NCBI GenBank assembly: GCA_964609675.1
Contig: CAZSRX010000018.1
Location: 12,773 to 76,772 of the forward strand
Direction: 5' to 3'
DNA: 64,000 nt
DNA from: CAZSRX01 sp964609675 [NCBI: uncultured Bacteroidota bacterium]
Lineage (GTDB): Bacteria > CLD3 > SB21
Made by a program: the position numbers and the translations under genes. How positions within the stretch are numbered: the first letter of the stretch is position 1; each line of letters starts with the position of its first letter. Under the pieces are notes generated by a model. It made no database searches. It was not told the origin of the DNA and worked only from the letters and a program-made list of their open reading frames with translations. Shown in pieces: positions 54,718 through 63,945 of the stretch.

Positions 54718-55881
54718 ATGGAAAAAACCAAGAAAAAAAATGTAGCCGGCAGCAAATCCAAAAGGGTGCATAACCAATTGAAAAAAAGCACCAGGAGCAA
54801 GTATTTATCCGGCGACCGCATATTCCCTAAACCGGTTTCCAGTAAAACAACTATTACCAGCCTTGTGGACGAAGTATTTGTTGCATACAACAGCGGCCGG
54901 CTGAGTGAGGCCTGCCGGTTATATCATACACGCATGCTTCAACCGGAAGTTACGGTAGGACTTTCGATGACCGGCGCGCTGAGTCCGGCCGGACTCGGCA
55001 TATCTTGCCTGGTTCCTATGATACAAAACGGCTTTGTGGACTGGATAATCAGTACCGGGGCGATTTTATACCACGATACGCACTTTGCCATTGGTTGTGA
55101 CCTGCACCGCGGCAGTCCGTTTATGGATGATGTAAAACTACACAAAGAGGGCGTGGTGCGTATTTATGATATTTTGTTTGATTACACGGTCCTTCTTTCT
55201 ACGGATGCGTTTTACCGTCAAGTCATCCAGTCGCCGGAATTCCAGAAGGACATGAGCAGCGCCGAGTTCCATTATCTGATTGGCAAATACCTTTTTGGTC
55301 GTGAAAAGGCTCTGGGCCTAAAGAATGTCAGTATCCTTTCGGCGGCTTACCAATGCGGCGTTCCCATTTATACGTCATCGCCCGGCGACAGTTCCATCGG
55401 AATGAACATCGCGGCTATGTCCATGCGGGGCAATAAACTGCGGCTCGATCCCAATTTGGACGTTAATGAAACCGCCTCGATTGTGTGGAACGCCAAAGTC
55501 CGCGGCGGTAAACACGGAGTCTTCATCCTGGGCGGTGGATCGCCAAAGAATTTTATGCTTCAGACCGAACCGCAGATTCAGGAGGTACTCGGTATCGAGG
55601 AGTCCGGCCATGATTATTTCGTGCAGTTTACCGATGCCCGTCCCGACACCGGTGGTTTATCCGGCGCCACACCGTCCGAAGCTGTCAGCTGGGGCAAAGT
55701 GGACCCCCAAACACTCCCCGATACAGTGGTCTGTTACGGCGACACTACGATACTCCTTCCGCTGTTGACGGCATACATTGTCAATAAACACAAGCCCCGC
55801 CCGCTGAAACGGCTGTATGACAGACGAATACAATTATACGAAGCCCTCAAAAGTACGTATTTGTCATTAGGATTAAAATAA
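54718..55881 (+). CDS. Bacterial deoxyhypusine-synthase-like enzyme
   Basis: 387 residues, DHS family. In eukaryotes and archaea DHS moves the aminobutyl group of spermidine to eIF5A; bacterial members without eIF5A are thought to act on small polyamines, e.g. homospermidine or carboxyspermidine-type reactions. The NAD-binding core shows [18 protein letters not shown] and SPGDSSIG, and the catalytic lysine is Lys327 in AVSWGKVDP, matching the human Lys329 motif. The first 45 residues are a Lys/Arg/Ser-rich extension. ATG at 54718 is preceded by AGGA; an ATG at 54664 is an alternative. First gene after the small-RNA unit; the amylase starts 3 bp after its stop. Confidence 0.86.
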   Translation: MEKTKKKNVAGSKSKRVHNQLKKSTRSKYLSGDRIFPKPVSSKTTITSLVDEVFVAYNSGRLSEACRLYHTRMLQPEVTVGLSMTGALSPAGLGISCLVPMIQNGFVDWIISTGAILYHDTHFAIGCDLHRGSPFMDDVKLHKEGVVRIYDILFDYTVLLSTDAFYRQVIQSPEFQKDMSSAEFHYLIGKYLFGREKALGLKNVSILSAAYQCGVPIYTSSPGDSSIGMNIAAMSMRGNKLRLDPNLDVNETASIVWNAKVRGGKHGVFILGGGSPKNFMLQTEPQIQEVLGIEESGHDYFVQFTDARPDTGGLSGATPSEAVSWGKVDPQTLPDTVVCYGDTTILLPLLTAYIVNKHKPRPLKRLYDRRIQLYEALKSTYLSLGLK

Positions 55882-55884
55882 GCC

Positions 55885-57666
55885 ATGGTAGAATTCAGAA
55901 AAGAAACTATTTATTTCATCGTCATTGACCGTTTCTTCGACGGCAACCCCGAAAATAATTTCGGCAAATCCGACGGATTGTATGATCCTGCTCGAAACAA
56001 CTGGGCGGCCTACTGGGGCGGCGACCTTAACGGTATTATTCAAAAACTGGATTATCTGCAGAATATGGGTATTTCCGCTATATGGATCACGCCAGTGTTT
56101 GACCAGATTGATTTTGCTGTCGAAGAACGGGGCTTCATCATGGCGCCCTATCACGGATATTGGGCCAAAGACTTTAAACGCATCGATGAGCATCTGGTTG
56201 ACCGTCCAGAGGATGTGCGCGTTTTTCAGCGCGATGATACCATCTTTGATACGCTTATCCGTGAAATGCACCAACGCGGTATGAAACTTATCTTAGACAT
56301 TGTTTGCAATCATTCCAATCCCCATACAGCCGGGGGAAGGGGCGAACTATATGACGACGGCAAACTCCTTGCATCCTACAACACGGATCAGGGAAGCTGG
56401 TACCATCATTTTGGCGGCGTCCAAAACTGGAATGATTTATCCCAGGTACAGAATAATGACTTGTGCGGCCTCTCTGATTTTAATGAAGAGAGCATTAATT
56501 ATCGTAATTACATCAAAGAAGCCATAAAGCTTTGGTTAAAAAAAGGCGTCGATGCATTACGTGTGGACACCGTTAAACACATGCCGCTATGGTTCTGGCA
56601 GGAATTTGTTACCGATATCCGGACCGCTTATCCGGATGTGTTTATTTTTGGCGAGTGGTTTCTGGGTGGCGCCAACGATCCGGCATCTGTTAATTTTGCC
56701 AATAACAGCGGCATGTCCATGATCGATTTTTCTCTTCGTCAGGCCATTGAAGATACCTTTGCCAAAAATTATTATCAGGGCTTTATGGAGATAGTCGAAA
56801 TTCTAAATCGGGACCAGGAGTTCTATTCTGCCAATGAACTTGTTACTTTTGTGGATAATCATGATATGCCCCGATTCCTTTCGGTTTGTAATGACCCCGA
56901 ACGTCTCCGGCTGGCCATTGATTTAATAATGATCCTGCGCGGTATCCCCTGTATATATTATGGTACCGAACAATATCTCCATAATGATACCGATTCCGGC
57001 AACGATCCCTATAACCGCCCCATGATGGAAAAATGGGACACAACGACACCGATTTACCGCGACGTAAGCAAACTTGCCCGTTTACGGATGGAAAATAAGG
57101 CGATACAAAAGGGGGGCATCTTCCATCACATTGTGAAACCGTCGGTTTATGTTTTTTCACGCAAATACATGGGAAATATCTGTTTTGCGGCCGTAAATAA
57201 AGGCGATGCTGAATCGGTTCAGATTAATGATTGTCCCTTACCGGACGGAATCTATCGGGATATTCTTTCAGATAGAACGATCACCGTGATCAACCGAACC
57301 GTGGATATGCCTCTACGAAAAAATGATTTTCAGGTCTATGCGCTTTCGCAAAAATCCGTCACGGGAACGACGGTAATTCACTTCCAGTTGAACGGGTACC
57401 GCAGCCGTTTCGGCGAAACCGTTCAGATTACAGGTGATTGCGAAGAATTAGGGGCATGGGATATCAGCAAGTCGGTGGAAATGGAATTTATCAATCTCAA
57501 TACCTGGGCAGTGGATATTCCATTTGACAAAAGTTGTAATCAGTTTATTCATTATAAATACGTTGTAAGCGATGGAAACCGCTTGTTGCGGGAAAATACC
57601 ATTGGAAGAAAGCGTTTAATAGGGCCGAGCGGCTATGAAATCTGGAAAGATAACTGGAAGTTTTGA
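55885..57666 (+). CDS. Cytoplasmic GH13 alpha-amylase with C-terminal CBM20
   Basis: 593 residues, no signal peptide, so it probably acts on intracellular glycogen or maltodextrin. The catalytic barrel has all four GH13 regions: DIVCNH (138-143), RVDTVKH with nucleophile Asp228, FGEWF with acid/base Glu257, and FVDNHD with Asp327. The C-terminal 100 residues form a starch-binding CBM20 (FQLNGYRSRFGETVQITGD, LGAWD, YKYVV). Overall layout resembles cyclomaltodextrin glucanotransferase or maltogenic amylase minus the signal. A CBM20 on a cytoplasmic enzyme is uncommon. Translationally coupled to the deoxyhypusine-synthase-like gene. Confidence 0.9.
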   Translation: MVEFRKETIYFIVIDRFFDGNPENNFGKSDGLYDPARNNWAAYWGGDLNGIIQKLDYLQNMGISAIWITPVFDQIDFAVEERGFIMAPYHGYWAKDFKRIDEHLVDRPEDVRVFQRDDTIFDTLIREMHQRGMKLILDIVCNHSNPHTAGGRGELYDDGKLLASYNTDQGSWYHHFGGVQNWNDLSQVQNNDLCGLSDFNEESINYRNYIKEAIKLWLKKGVDALRVDTVKHMPLWFWQEFVTDIRTAYPDVFIFGEWFLGGANDPASVNFANNSGMSMIDFSLRQAIEDTFAKNYYQGFMEIVEILNRDQEFYSANELVTFVDNHDMPRFLSVCNDPERLRLAIDLIMILRGIPCIYYGTEQYLHNDTDSGNDPYNRPMMEKWDTTTPIYRDVSKLARLRMENKAIQKGGIFHHIVKPSVYVFSRKYMGNICFAAVNKGDAESVQINDCPLPDGIYRDILSDRTITVINRTVDMPLRKNDFQVYALSQKSVTGTTVIHFQLNGYRSRFGETVQITGDCEELGAWDISKSVEMEFINLNTWAVDIPFDKSCNQFIHYKYVVSDGNRLLRENTIGRKRLIGPSGYEIWKDNWKF

Positions 57667-57714
57667 AATAAATTACGCATCCTTTGAGATTAAAACCATG
57701 GAGTCAGTATTTTC

Positions 57715-60321
57715 ATGAGCCAACCCACATCCCGGGACATACGCAGTCAGTTTATAAAATATTTTGAAGATAAAGAGCACAAATTTGTGCCTTCAGCCCC
57801 GGTCATACCCCATAACGATCCGACATTATTATTTACCAATGCCGGTATGAATCAGTTTAAACCGATTTTCCTTGGACAGCAGAAACCGGAATACCAAAGG
57901 GCCGTCAATTCCCAGAAATGCATCCGGGTTAGCGGCAAACATAACGATCTGGAAGAAGTCGGACATGATACGTACCATCATACATTTTTTGAAATGCTCG
58001 GTAACTGGTCCTTTGGTGATTATTATAAAAGCGAAGCCATCCGGTGGGCATGGGATTTATTGACATCGGTCTGGGGATTGCCCAAAGATCGCCTATACGC
58101 TACCGTTTATAAAGACGATGATGAAGCGTTTGACTTATGGAAAAAAGTAACGGATATTCATCCGGATCACGTGATGCGTTTCGGTGAAAAAGACAATTTC
58201 TGGGAAATGGGCGAGACCGGCCCCTGTGGTCCCTGCAGTGAGATTCATATCGATTTAACGAAAGAGGGCAACGGTGGAACCTTAGTCAATAAAGGATCAC
58301 CCGATGTCATTGAATTATGGAATCTGGTATTTATACAATACAATCGTCAGGCCGACCGGTCATTGGTGCCTTTGCCTTCCAAACATGTCGACACCGGAGC
58401 GGGATTCGAGCGTATTGTCCGCGTTTTGCAGAAAAAAACATCCAATTATGATATCGATATTTTTCAGGATATCATACAGGATATTGAACGCCACACAAAA
58501 AAAACCTATGCGGACCATCCGCAGCAGGCATCGTTTCGTGTCATTGCCGATCATATCCGGATGCTGACTTTTTCCATCACAGACGGCGCCATTCCGGGTA
58601 ATGAAGGCCGCGGTTATGTATTGCGAAGAATTCTGCGCCGTGCCGCCCTCTATGCCCGTAAACTGGAAATGCACGAACCCTTTATATATAAACTCGTGGC
58701 CGGCGTGACCAAAGCCATGGGTGAGGCCTTTCCGGAAATTAAATCCCGGCAGGCTTTTGTGGAAAAAGTACTCAAGACCGAAGAAGAGAATTTCAATAAC
58801 ACGCTGGACCGGGGTCTGGAAGTGTTTGAAAATATGGCGGCCAAAGCGCTGAAAAAAGGGCAGTCGGTTATCGAAGGCGCTGAAGTTTTTAAATTATATG
58901 ACACTTTCGGTTTTCCGCTCGACCTGACCCGTATCGTCGCTTCTGAAAAAAACCTTGCTATTGATGAAGAAGGCGCCCGAGCGGAAATGGAAAAACAAAA
59001 ACAACGTTCGCGTGAAGAAGGCAAGAAAAAGTTCACTTCCGCTGACGTTCAATGGACCGTATTGCATGCCGTATCCTCACCGACTGTATTTATGGGATAC
59101 GAAACGCTTGAAAGCCGTTCCCGGTTGTTGAAATACCATAGGGACGGAAAAACACTGAAACTCGTGTTCGATAAAACGCCATTCTACGGCGAATCCGGCG
59201 GTCAGGTAGGCGATACCGGCACAATCCGATTTGCAGAACAAGAATTGGAAATATGGGATACTCAGAAAATCGGCGACGATATTGTTCATTTTGCGGACGA
59301 TCCGGACAATCTGGCATTCAGGCCGGATATGGTTGCTGATCTCAAGGTGACCGACATGCGCAGGCAGTCTATTGCCAAAAACCACTCCGCCACGCATCTG
59401 GTTCATGCCGCCCTTCGGCAGGTGCTGGGAACGCACGTGCAGCAGTCGGGATCCGTGGTCGAACCCGACCGGCTGCGTTTTGATTACACGCATTTTGAAA
59501 AAATGACCGATGAGCAGATTGAGGCCGTCGAGCGGATTGTAAACAATAAAATACGCGAAAACATACCGCTGACCCACCACCGGGACATCCCGCTTTCCGC
59601 CGCCAAGCAAATGGGCGCTTTATCTTTTTTTGGGGATAAATACGGCGAAAAAGTAAACGTCGTCCAGTTCTCGGATTACAGCAAGGAATTCTGCGGCGGC
59701 GTGCATGTACGTTCCACCGGTCAGATCGGTTATTTCAGGATAACTATTGAAACCAGTGTGGCTGCGGGCATACGACGCATCGAAGCGGTTACGGGAGACA
59801 CCGCCGAACGCCTCATCAACCGGGACCGACGGATTGTGGATGTCCTGACTACCGTTTTTTCCTGCCAACCGGAAGACGTTCTGCGAAAAGTCGATGAATT
59901 GCAGACAACCAAACGAGAGTTAGAAAAAGATCTGGCCGAAACGCAGTTGAAACTGGTTACCCTCATGATTGATGAATTCATTATAAAAGCCCGGATGATC
60001 AACGGCGTGCGCGTGGTTTCGGAAAAACTGGATTTACCGCCGGCAGTCGAGCTGAAGGATGTCGGCGATAAATTACGGGAAAAACTTGGTTCGGGCGTGG
60101 GCATTCTGGGAACGATGCGTGATGAGGTACTGTCTTTCGTTTGCGTGGTTACGGATGATCTTGTCAGAGAAAAAAAATGGAATGCCGGCCATTTTATCAA
60201 GGAAATCGCCAGGGAAGCCGGCGGCAGCGGCGGCGGAAGGCCTCATCTGGCCACAGCCGGCGCCAGGGACGTCAGCCGTTTCGATCAGGCTATGAAAAAA
60301 ATATTTGATCTGATACGATAA
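57715..60321 (+). CDS. alaS: Alanyl-tRNA synthetase
   Basis: Class II synthetase charging tRNA-Ala, with editing. 868 residues, normal length: catalytic core beginning with the family-typical RSQFIKYFEDKEH and NAGMNQFKPIFLG (about 44-56), motif 2/3 region with GETGPCGPCSEIH (about 169-181), editing domain with NHSATHLVHAAL and the zinc-binding CGGVH, and a C-terminal glycine-rich GGSGGGRPHLATAG. GGAG lies about 10 bases before the ATG. It follows the amylase by 48 bp and precedes glmM by 15 bp. Confidence 0.98.
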   Translation: MSQPTSRDIRSQFIKYFEDKEHKFVPSAPVIPHNDPTLLFTNAGMNQFKPIFLGQQKPEYQRAVNSQKCIRVSGKHNDLEEVGHDTYHHTFFEMLGNWSFGDYYKSEAIRWAWDLLTSVWGLPKDRLYATVYKDDDEAFDLWKKVTDIHPDHVMRFGEKDNFWEMGETGPCGPCSEIHIDLTKEGNGGTLVNKGSPDVIELWNLVFIQYNRQADRSLVPLPSKHVDTGAGFERIVRVLQKKTSNYDIDIFQDIIQDIERHTKKTYADHPQQASFRVIADHIRMLTFSITDGAIPGNEGRGYVLRRILRRAALYARKLEMHEPFIYKLVAGVTKAMGEAFPEIKSRQAFVEKVLKTEEENFNNTLDRGLEVFENMAAKALKKGQSVIEGAEVFKLYDTFGFPLDLTRIVASEKNLAIDEEGARAEMEKQKQRSREEGKKKFTSADVQWTVLHAVSSPTVFMGYETLESRSRLLKYHRDGKTLKLVFDKTPFYGESGGQVGDTGTIRFAEQELEIWDTQKIGDDIVHFADDPDNLAFRPDMVADLKVTDMRRQSIAKNHSATHLVHAALRQVLGTHVQQSGSVVEPDRLRFDYTHFEKMTDEQIEAVERIVNNKIRENIPLTHHRDIPLSAAKQMGALSFFGDKYGEKVNVVQFSDYSKEFCGGVHVRSTGQIGYFRITIETSVAAGIRRIEAVTGDTAERLINRDRRIVDVLTTVFSCQPEDVLRKVDELQTTKRELEKDLAETQLKLVTLMIDEFIIKARMINGVRVVSEKLDLPPAVELKDVGDKLREKLGSGVGILGTMRDEVLSFVCVVTDDLVREKKWNAGHFIKEIAREAGGSGGGRPHLATAGARDVSRFDQAMKKIFDLIR

Positions 60322-60336
60322 ACAGGAAAAATTTAT

Positions 60337-61872
60337 ATGAAGAAAGCAAACCGCAAAACCAGCACAGCCAGGAAGCGTCCGACCGCCGGCAGGGCGTCAG
60401 CGCTGACCATCAAAACAGCGGGCCGTGTAAGGCAAAGGCTCATCGAGCACCTGTCGGATATAAAAATGAAAAATCTATCCGATGAAAAATCTATGAAATC
60501 CGGACGTTCCTTCCAAGAACCGACAGGCCATAATCTAAAAATAAGCGTTTCCGGCATCCGTGGAATCATCGGCGAAGGTCTGAATCCGGAAGTTGTAACC
60601 AAGTATGCAGCGGCATTCGGTACCTGGGCCAATAACGGCAAAATTATTCTCGGTCGCGACTCCAGAGTAAGCGGCGATATGGTCAGGAATGCCGTTCTTG
60701 CGGGTCTGATGGCCACCGGTTGCAGAATAATTGATATTGGAGTTGTGCCCACGCCCACCGTCGAAATTGCCGTAAAAAACCTCAGGGCGCACGGCGGCAT
60801 TGCGATAACAGCCAGCCATAATCCGATTGAATGGAACGCTCTGAAACTTATCGGGCCCGACGGACTATTCCTGAACGAACCGCAAGCTAATGAAGTCATC
60901 GAAATCGCCCATAAGAACCAGTTAAATTACGTAAGCTGGGACCGCCTCGGAAAAATTGAATATTACGATCATGCCGTGCAGAACCATCTGGACCATCTGC
61001 TGGAATTGGAATATATTGACATCGAAAAATTAAAAACCAGAAAATTCAAGGTGGTGGTCGACTGCATTAATGGCGCGGGCGGCATTCTGATTCCGCGTTT
61101 GTTGAAAGAAATCGGCTGTGAAGTCATTACCATCAATCAGGATCCGCACGGCATCTTCCCGAGAAACCCGGAACCGGTGCCGGAAAATCTGCTTACTCTC
61201 GAAACAGCCGTACGGGAACATCATGCCGATATCGGTTTTGCTATCGACCCCGATGCCGATCGGATGGCCGTAGTCTCGAATGCAGGTAATGCCATCGGGG
61301 AAGAATACACCATTGCCCTTGCCGTGGATTTTATTTTATCGCAAAAAAAAGGCCCGGTAGTCGTTAACGTATCCACAACCAGAGCTATCGATGATATTGC
61401 CGCAAAATATCAATGTCCGGTTTACAGAACAAAAATCGGAGAGATACATGTCTCCAATAAAATGCGTGAAGTTCAGGCTGTGATTGGTGGCGAAGGAAAC
61501 GGAGGCGTCATTCTACCCGAAATCCATTATGGGAGAGACGCGGCTACAGGCGTTCTGCTGATTCTTCAGCATTTGTGTAATTTGAATCAAAGCGTTCAGG
61601 AGCTGAAAAACCAATTGCCGGCCTATATAATGAAAAAACATAAAATACCCGTCGACCTAAAAAAACCTTTTGAAAAAATTAAAAAAAGAATTCTCAGTGA
61701 TTACAAAAAGTTTTCTATCGATGCGACGGACGGTATAAAAATTAACATGCCCGATGGTTGGGTACAACTCCGTGAATCCAATACCGAACCCATCATTCGT
61801 CTGATGCTGGAAAGCCAGTCTGAGAAATGGATCGCTAATACAATTTCTTCGTTTACTTCTTATTTTAATTAA
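60337..61872 (+). CDS. glmM: Phosphoglucosamine mutase with basic N-terminal extension
   Basis: Alpha-D-phosphohexomutase that makes glucosamine-1-phosphate for peptidoglycan and LPS precursors. The mutase domain starts near residue 67 (KISVSGIRGIIGE). Catalytic Ser160 is in ITASHNP, metal loop DPDADR lies near 305-310, and the sugar-binding EGNGG and RESNTEPIIR follow. About 65 residues precede the domain, rich in Lys, Arg, Ser and Thr. The start at 60337 has AGGAAA upstream and the internal ATGs do not, so the extension is probably real. GlmM is preferred over phosphomannomutase because of the NALKLIG/GRDSR context, but the substrate is not certain. Confidence 0.85.
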   Translation: MKKANRKTSTARKRPTAGRASALTIKTAGRVRQRLIEHLSDIKMKNLSDEKSMKSGRSFQEPTGHNLKISVSGIRGIIGEGLNPEVVTKYAAAFGTWANNGKIILGRDSRVSGDMVRNAVLAGLMATGCRIIDIGVVPTPTVEIAVKNLRAHGGIAITASHNPIEWNALKLIGPDGLFLNEPQANEVIEIAHKNQLNYVSWDRLGKIEYYDHAVQNHLDHLLELEYIDIEKLKTRKFKVVVDCINGAGGILIPRLLKEIGCEVITINQDPHGIFPRNPEPVPENLLTLETAVREHHADIGFAIDPDADRMAVVSNAGNAIGEEYTIALAVDFILSQKKGPVVVNVSTTRAIDDIAAKYQCPVYRTKIGEIHVSNKMREVQAVIGGEGNGGVILPEIHYGRDAATGVLLILQHLCNLNQSVQELKNQLPAYIMKKHKIPVDLKKPFEKIKKRILSDYKKFSIDATDGIKINMPDGWVQLRESNTEPIIRLMLESQSEKWIANTISSFTSYFN

Positions 61873-61875
61873 GTA

Positions 61876-61890
61876 TCTATACGGTATAGA
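61876..61890. promoter_or_regulatory. Short interrupted palindrome upstream of the LPP20-like pair
   Basis: TCTATAC G GTATAGA, 7-bp arms around one base, directly after glmM and 38 bp before the next start. Operator or chance; no promoter with a good -10 is visible behind it. Confidence 0.25.
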
Positions 61891-61927
61891 AGGATTGACA
61901 CATTTTAACTTAAAAATGGAGAAAAAT

Positions 61928-62374
61928 ATGAGATTCTTAATCGCATCCCTCGTTATGGTGTTTCTGATCTCTGCGGAATCCTATAGTCAGAAACCGGACT
62001 GGGTTGACAATCCCGGTATTTATGCCGGCGAGAATTTTGTAGGTGTCGGCATTGCAAAAGATAAAAAAGTCGACAAAGCAAGAGAGAAAGCCGAGAAGAA
62101 AGCCGCCAAAGGCGTTGAAAAAATCCTTAAGAACAAATACAAGGACAAAGAAATCAAAAAAGCCATGCCGTCTCTAAAAATTGAGGCGTATTGGCAGGAT
62201 CCCGAAACGAAATATTATTATTGCCTCGCGCTGCTTCCGAAAGAAACAATTGATAAGAATTACGCAACAAAGAAAAATTTTGAAAAAGCCAAAGCCAGTG
62301 CCCTGGATGCTTCGGAAGAACTGAAGATTCAAACGAGCGATGATTTTATGATCTTAAATGTGGATGATGAATAA
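61928..62374 (+). CDS. LPP20-like exported protein, single domain
   Basis: 148 residues. Signal peptide (about 1-20, ending SYSQ), then PDWVDNPGIYAGENFVGVGIA, the start of an LPP20 (DUF/FlgT-N-like) domain seen in periplasmic and lipoproteins, followed by a very Lys-rich helix (KVDKAREKAEKKAAKG) and YYYCLALLP. Function of the family unknown, an envelope or stress role is usual. The ATG at 61928 with GGAG upstream is preferred over 61895. A longer paralogue follows after 42 bp. Confidence 0.78.
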   Translation: MRFLIASLVMVFLISAESYSQKPDWVDNPGIYAGENFVGVGIAKDKKVDKAREKAEKKAAKGVEKILKNKYKDKEIKKAMPSLKIEAYWQDPETKYYYCLALLPKETIDKNYATKKNFEKAKASALDASEELKIQTSDDFMILNVDDE

Positions 62375-62416
62375 TAAATAACCTTTTGCTATCGGCTCAC
62401 TATAACCGGAGATTTT

Positions 62417-63538
62417 ATGAAGTACCCATTATGGATAACTGCGCTTTTTTTTACAGCATCGTCCTTACTTATCGCTCAAAAACCGGCCTGGGTGGACAAC
62501 CCAGGTATTTATTCCGCTGAAAATTTTGTTTCCATCGGCGTCGCCAAAGACAGCAAGGCCGACAAAGCACGATTGAAATCAGAAGCCAAAGCCAAAAAAG
62601 GCATTGAAAAAATTCTGAAGAACAAATACCAGGAAAAAGAAATTAAAACTGCTATGGCCGGTCTTAAATACGAAGCCTACTGGCTGGATCCTGCAACTAA
62701 ATATCAATATTGTCTGGCGCTGTTACCCATACAAACAATCGATAAAAAATACGCCTCCGAAAAAAACCTCCAGAAAGCGAAATCCAGCGCTATGGATGCA
62801 TCGAAAATGCTGAATGAAATGACCAAAGATCCGGATATCATCATTATCCGCGTTGAGGATGATAACGAAGGACTGGACAGTGAAACGGAGGGTTCCGTCA
62901 ACACAAAAACCACGGATGGCCTTGACAGCGAAACGGAGATTGCCGCAAACGTAAGGTCTGAGAAACAGACTTATACAATCGATTTCAAAGGCAAAACACT
63001 CGGAGGTTTTAAATGGTTGGATCAGAATAATGATTCTAAATATTCATTCTTAGGCGATAAACTGGTTGTCACAGCGATAATAGGTGAAGATTTCATTCCT
63101 GAAGAAGATAAAAAACTGTCACCACGCATTGAAATCAGCGGTATTAAAGGCGATTTTTCCATTGAAGCAAAAGTATCTACGGACTGGGCTAAGTATTACC
63201 ACGCCGGCTTCGGTCTTGTAGCGCATAATGGCAAAGATAATGTGCGCTCATATTTTGATTATAACGGCGCTTACGCTTATATGAAAGGATATGCTGACGG
63301 TATAGCCCTGCCCGAATCGGAAAAATCGTTTGAGGGGTTAAAAGGCCCGGGATATCTGAAGCTTGTCAAGAAGGGCTATACCTTCACAGCCTATTATAGC
63401 AGCATTCAGGGAGAATGGATTGAAATCGGAACCTTTGAAACGGAATTTTCAGATACATTTAGTGTCGGTCTCTACTTTTTCAACGATAATAATTCCTCGG
63501 TTCAGTTCAAGGTTGAATCGCTTGAACTGACGCAATAA
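62417..63538 (+). CDS. LPP20-like exported protein with C-terminal concanavalin-like domain
   Basis: 373 residues. Signal peptide (about 1-20), an LPP20-like domain (about 24-145) closely similar to the preceding gene (PAWVDNPGIYSAENFVSIGVA), an acidic linker with a small duplication of GLDSETE, and a C-terminal lectin/glucanase-like beta-sandwich (about 185-373) of the DUF1349 type: SIEAKVSTDWAKYYHAGFGLV and GEWIEIGTFE. Tandem duplication followed by fusion is the simplest history. CCGGAG precedes the start. A strong terminator closes the operon at 63561. Confidence 0.8.
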   Translation: MKYPLWITALFFTASSLLIAQKPAWVDNPGIYSAENFVSIGVAKDSKADKARLKSEAKAKKGIEKILKNKYQEKEIKTAMAGLKYEAYWLDPATKYQYCLALLPIQTIDKKYASEKNLQKAKSSAMDASKMLNEMTKDPDIIIIRVEDDNEGLDSETEGSVNTKTTDGLDSETEIAANVRSEKQTYTIDFKGKTLGGFKWLDQNNDSKYSFLGDKLVVTAIIGEDFIPEEDKKLSPRIEISGIKGDFSIEAKVSTDWAKYYHAGFGLVAHNGKDNVRSYFDYNGAYAYMKGYADGIALPESEKSFEGLKGPGYLKLVKKGYTFTAYYSSIQGEWIEIGTFETEFSDTFSVGLYFFNDNNSSVQFKVESLELTQ

Positions 63539-63560
63539 AAAATAACCACATCTTTATTGA

Positions 63561-63593
63561 AACAGCAGGAATAATTTATTCCTGCTGTTTTTA
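63561..63593 (+). terminator. Strong intrinsic terminator
   Basis: Stem AACAGCAGGAATAA / TTATTCCTGCTGTT followed by TTTATTT. Ends the run of genes from the deoxyhypusine-synthase-like enzyme to the LPP20 pair and separates it from the tRNA-tuf unit. Confidence 0.85.
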
Positions 63594-63656
63594 TTTATAA
63601 AGAAAAAGCCGTACTCTAAAAAATTTCTCTAAAAACAATGAAAACAATAAATTTAC

Positions 63657-63685
63657 TTGACAAGGTATTTTTTTTTATATATATT
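63657..63685 (+). promoter_or_regulatory. Strong promoter of the tRNA-tuf unit
   Basis: Consensus TTGACA (63657-63662), 17-bp spacer, TATATT (63680-63685). Predicted start about 13 nt upstream of the mature tRNA-Gly end. Confidence 0.85.
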
Positions 63686-63704
63686 GCACAGCTTTTTAAT
63701 GAAA

Positions 63705-63777
63705 GCGAGAGTAACTCAATTGGTAGAGTACCTGCCTTCCAAGCAGGATGTTGCGAGTTCGAGCCTCGTCTCTCGCT
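63705..63777 (+). tRNA. tRNA-Gly (anticodon TCC)
   Basis: 73-nt cloverleaf: acceptor GCGAGAG / CTCTCGC, D arm with AACTCAATTGGTAGAGT, anticodon loop CTTCCAA, T arm with GAGTTCGAGCCTC, discriminator T. CCA not encoded. Confidence 0.96.
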
Positions 63778-63813
63778 CAAGAAGGGAAGCATGCTATTTG
63801 AAAAGATAAGGAA

Positions 63814-63887
63814 GCCTGTGTAGCTCAGTTGGTTAGAGCGCGTCCTTGGTAAGGACGAGGTCATCGGTTCAATTCCGATCTCAGGCT
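63814..63887 (+). tRNA. tRNA-Thr (anticodon GGT)
   Basis: 74-nt cloverleaf: acceptor GCCTGTG with GTTTCAGGC-side pairing that includes one T-T mismatch at pair 6-67, D arm AGCTCAGTTGGTTAGAGC, anticodon loop TTGGTAA, T arm with GGTTCAATTCC, discriminator T, no encoded CCA. The neighbouring order tRNA-Gly, tRNA-Thr, tuf is a widely conserved arrangement. Confidence 0.94.
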
Positions 63888-63945
63888 CAACAGATAAATA
63901 AAATATAAAAAATGAACAACCATTTTTAACAACGGAGTGGGTTCA

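Noticed and set aside
61895-61923. TTGACA after glmM as a promoter for the LPP20 pair
   Set aside because: No acceptable -10 at 16-18 bp, and the start site would fall in or after the ribosome binding site.
63600-63704. A tRNA-Tyr upstream of tRNA-Gly, as in many tuf units
   Set aside because: The promoter lies directly before tRNA-Gly and no further cloverleaf can be drawn.
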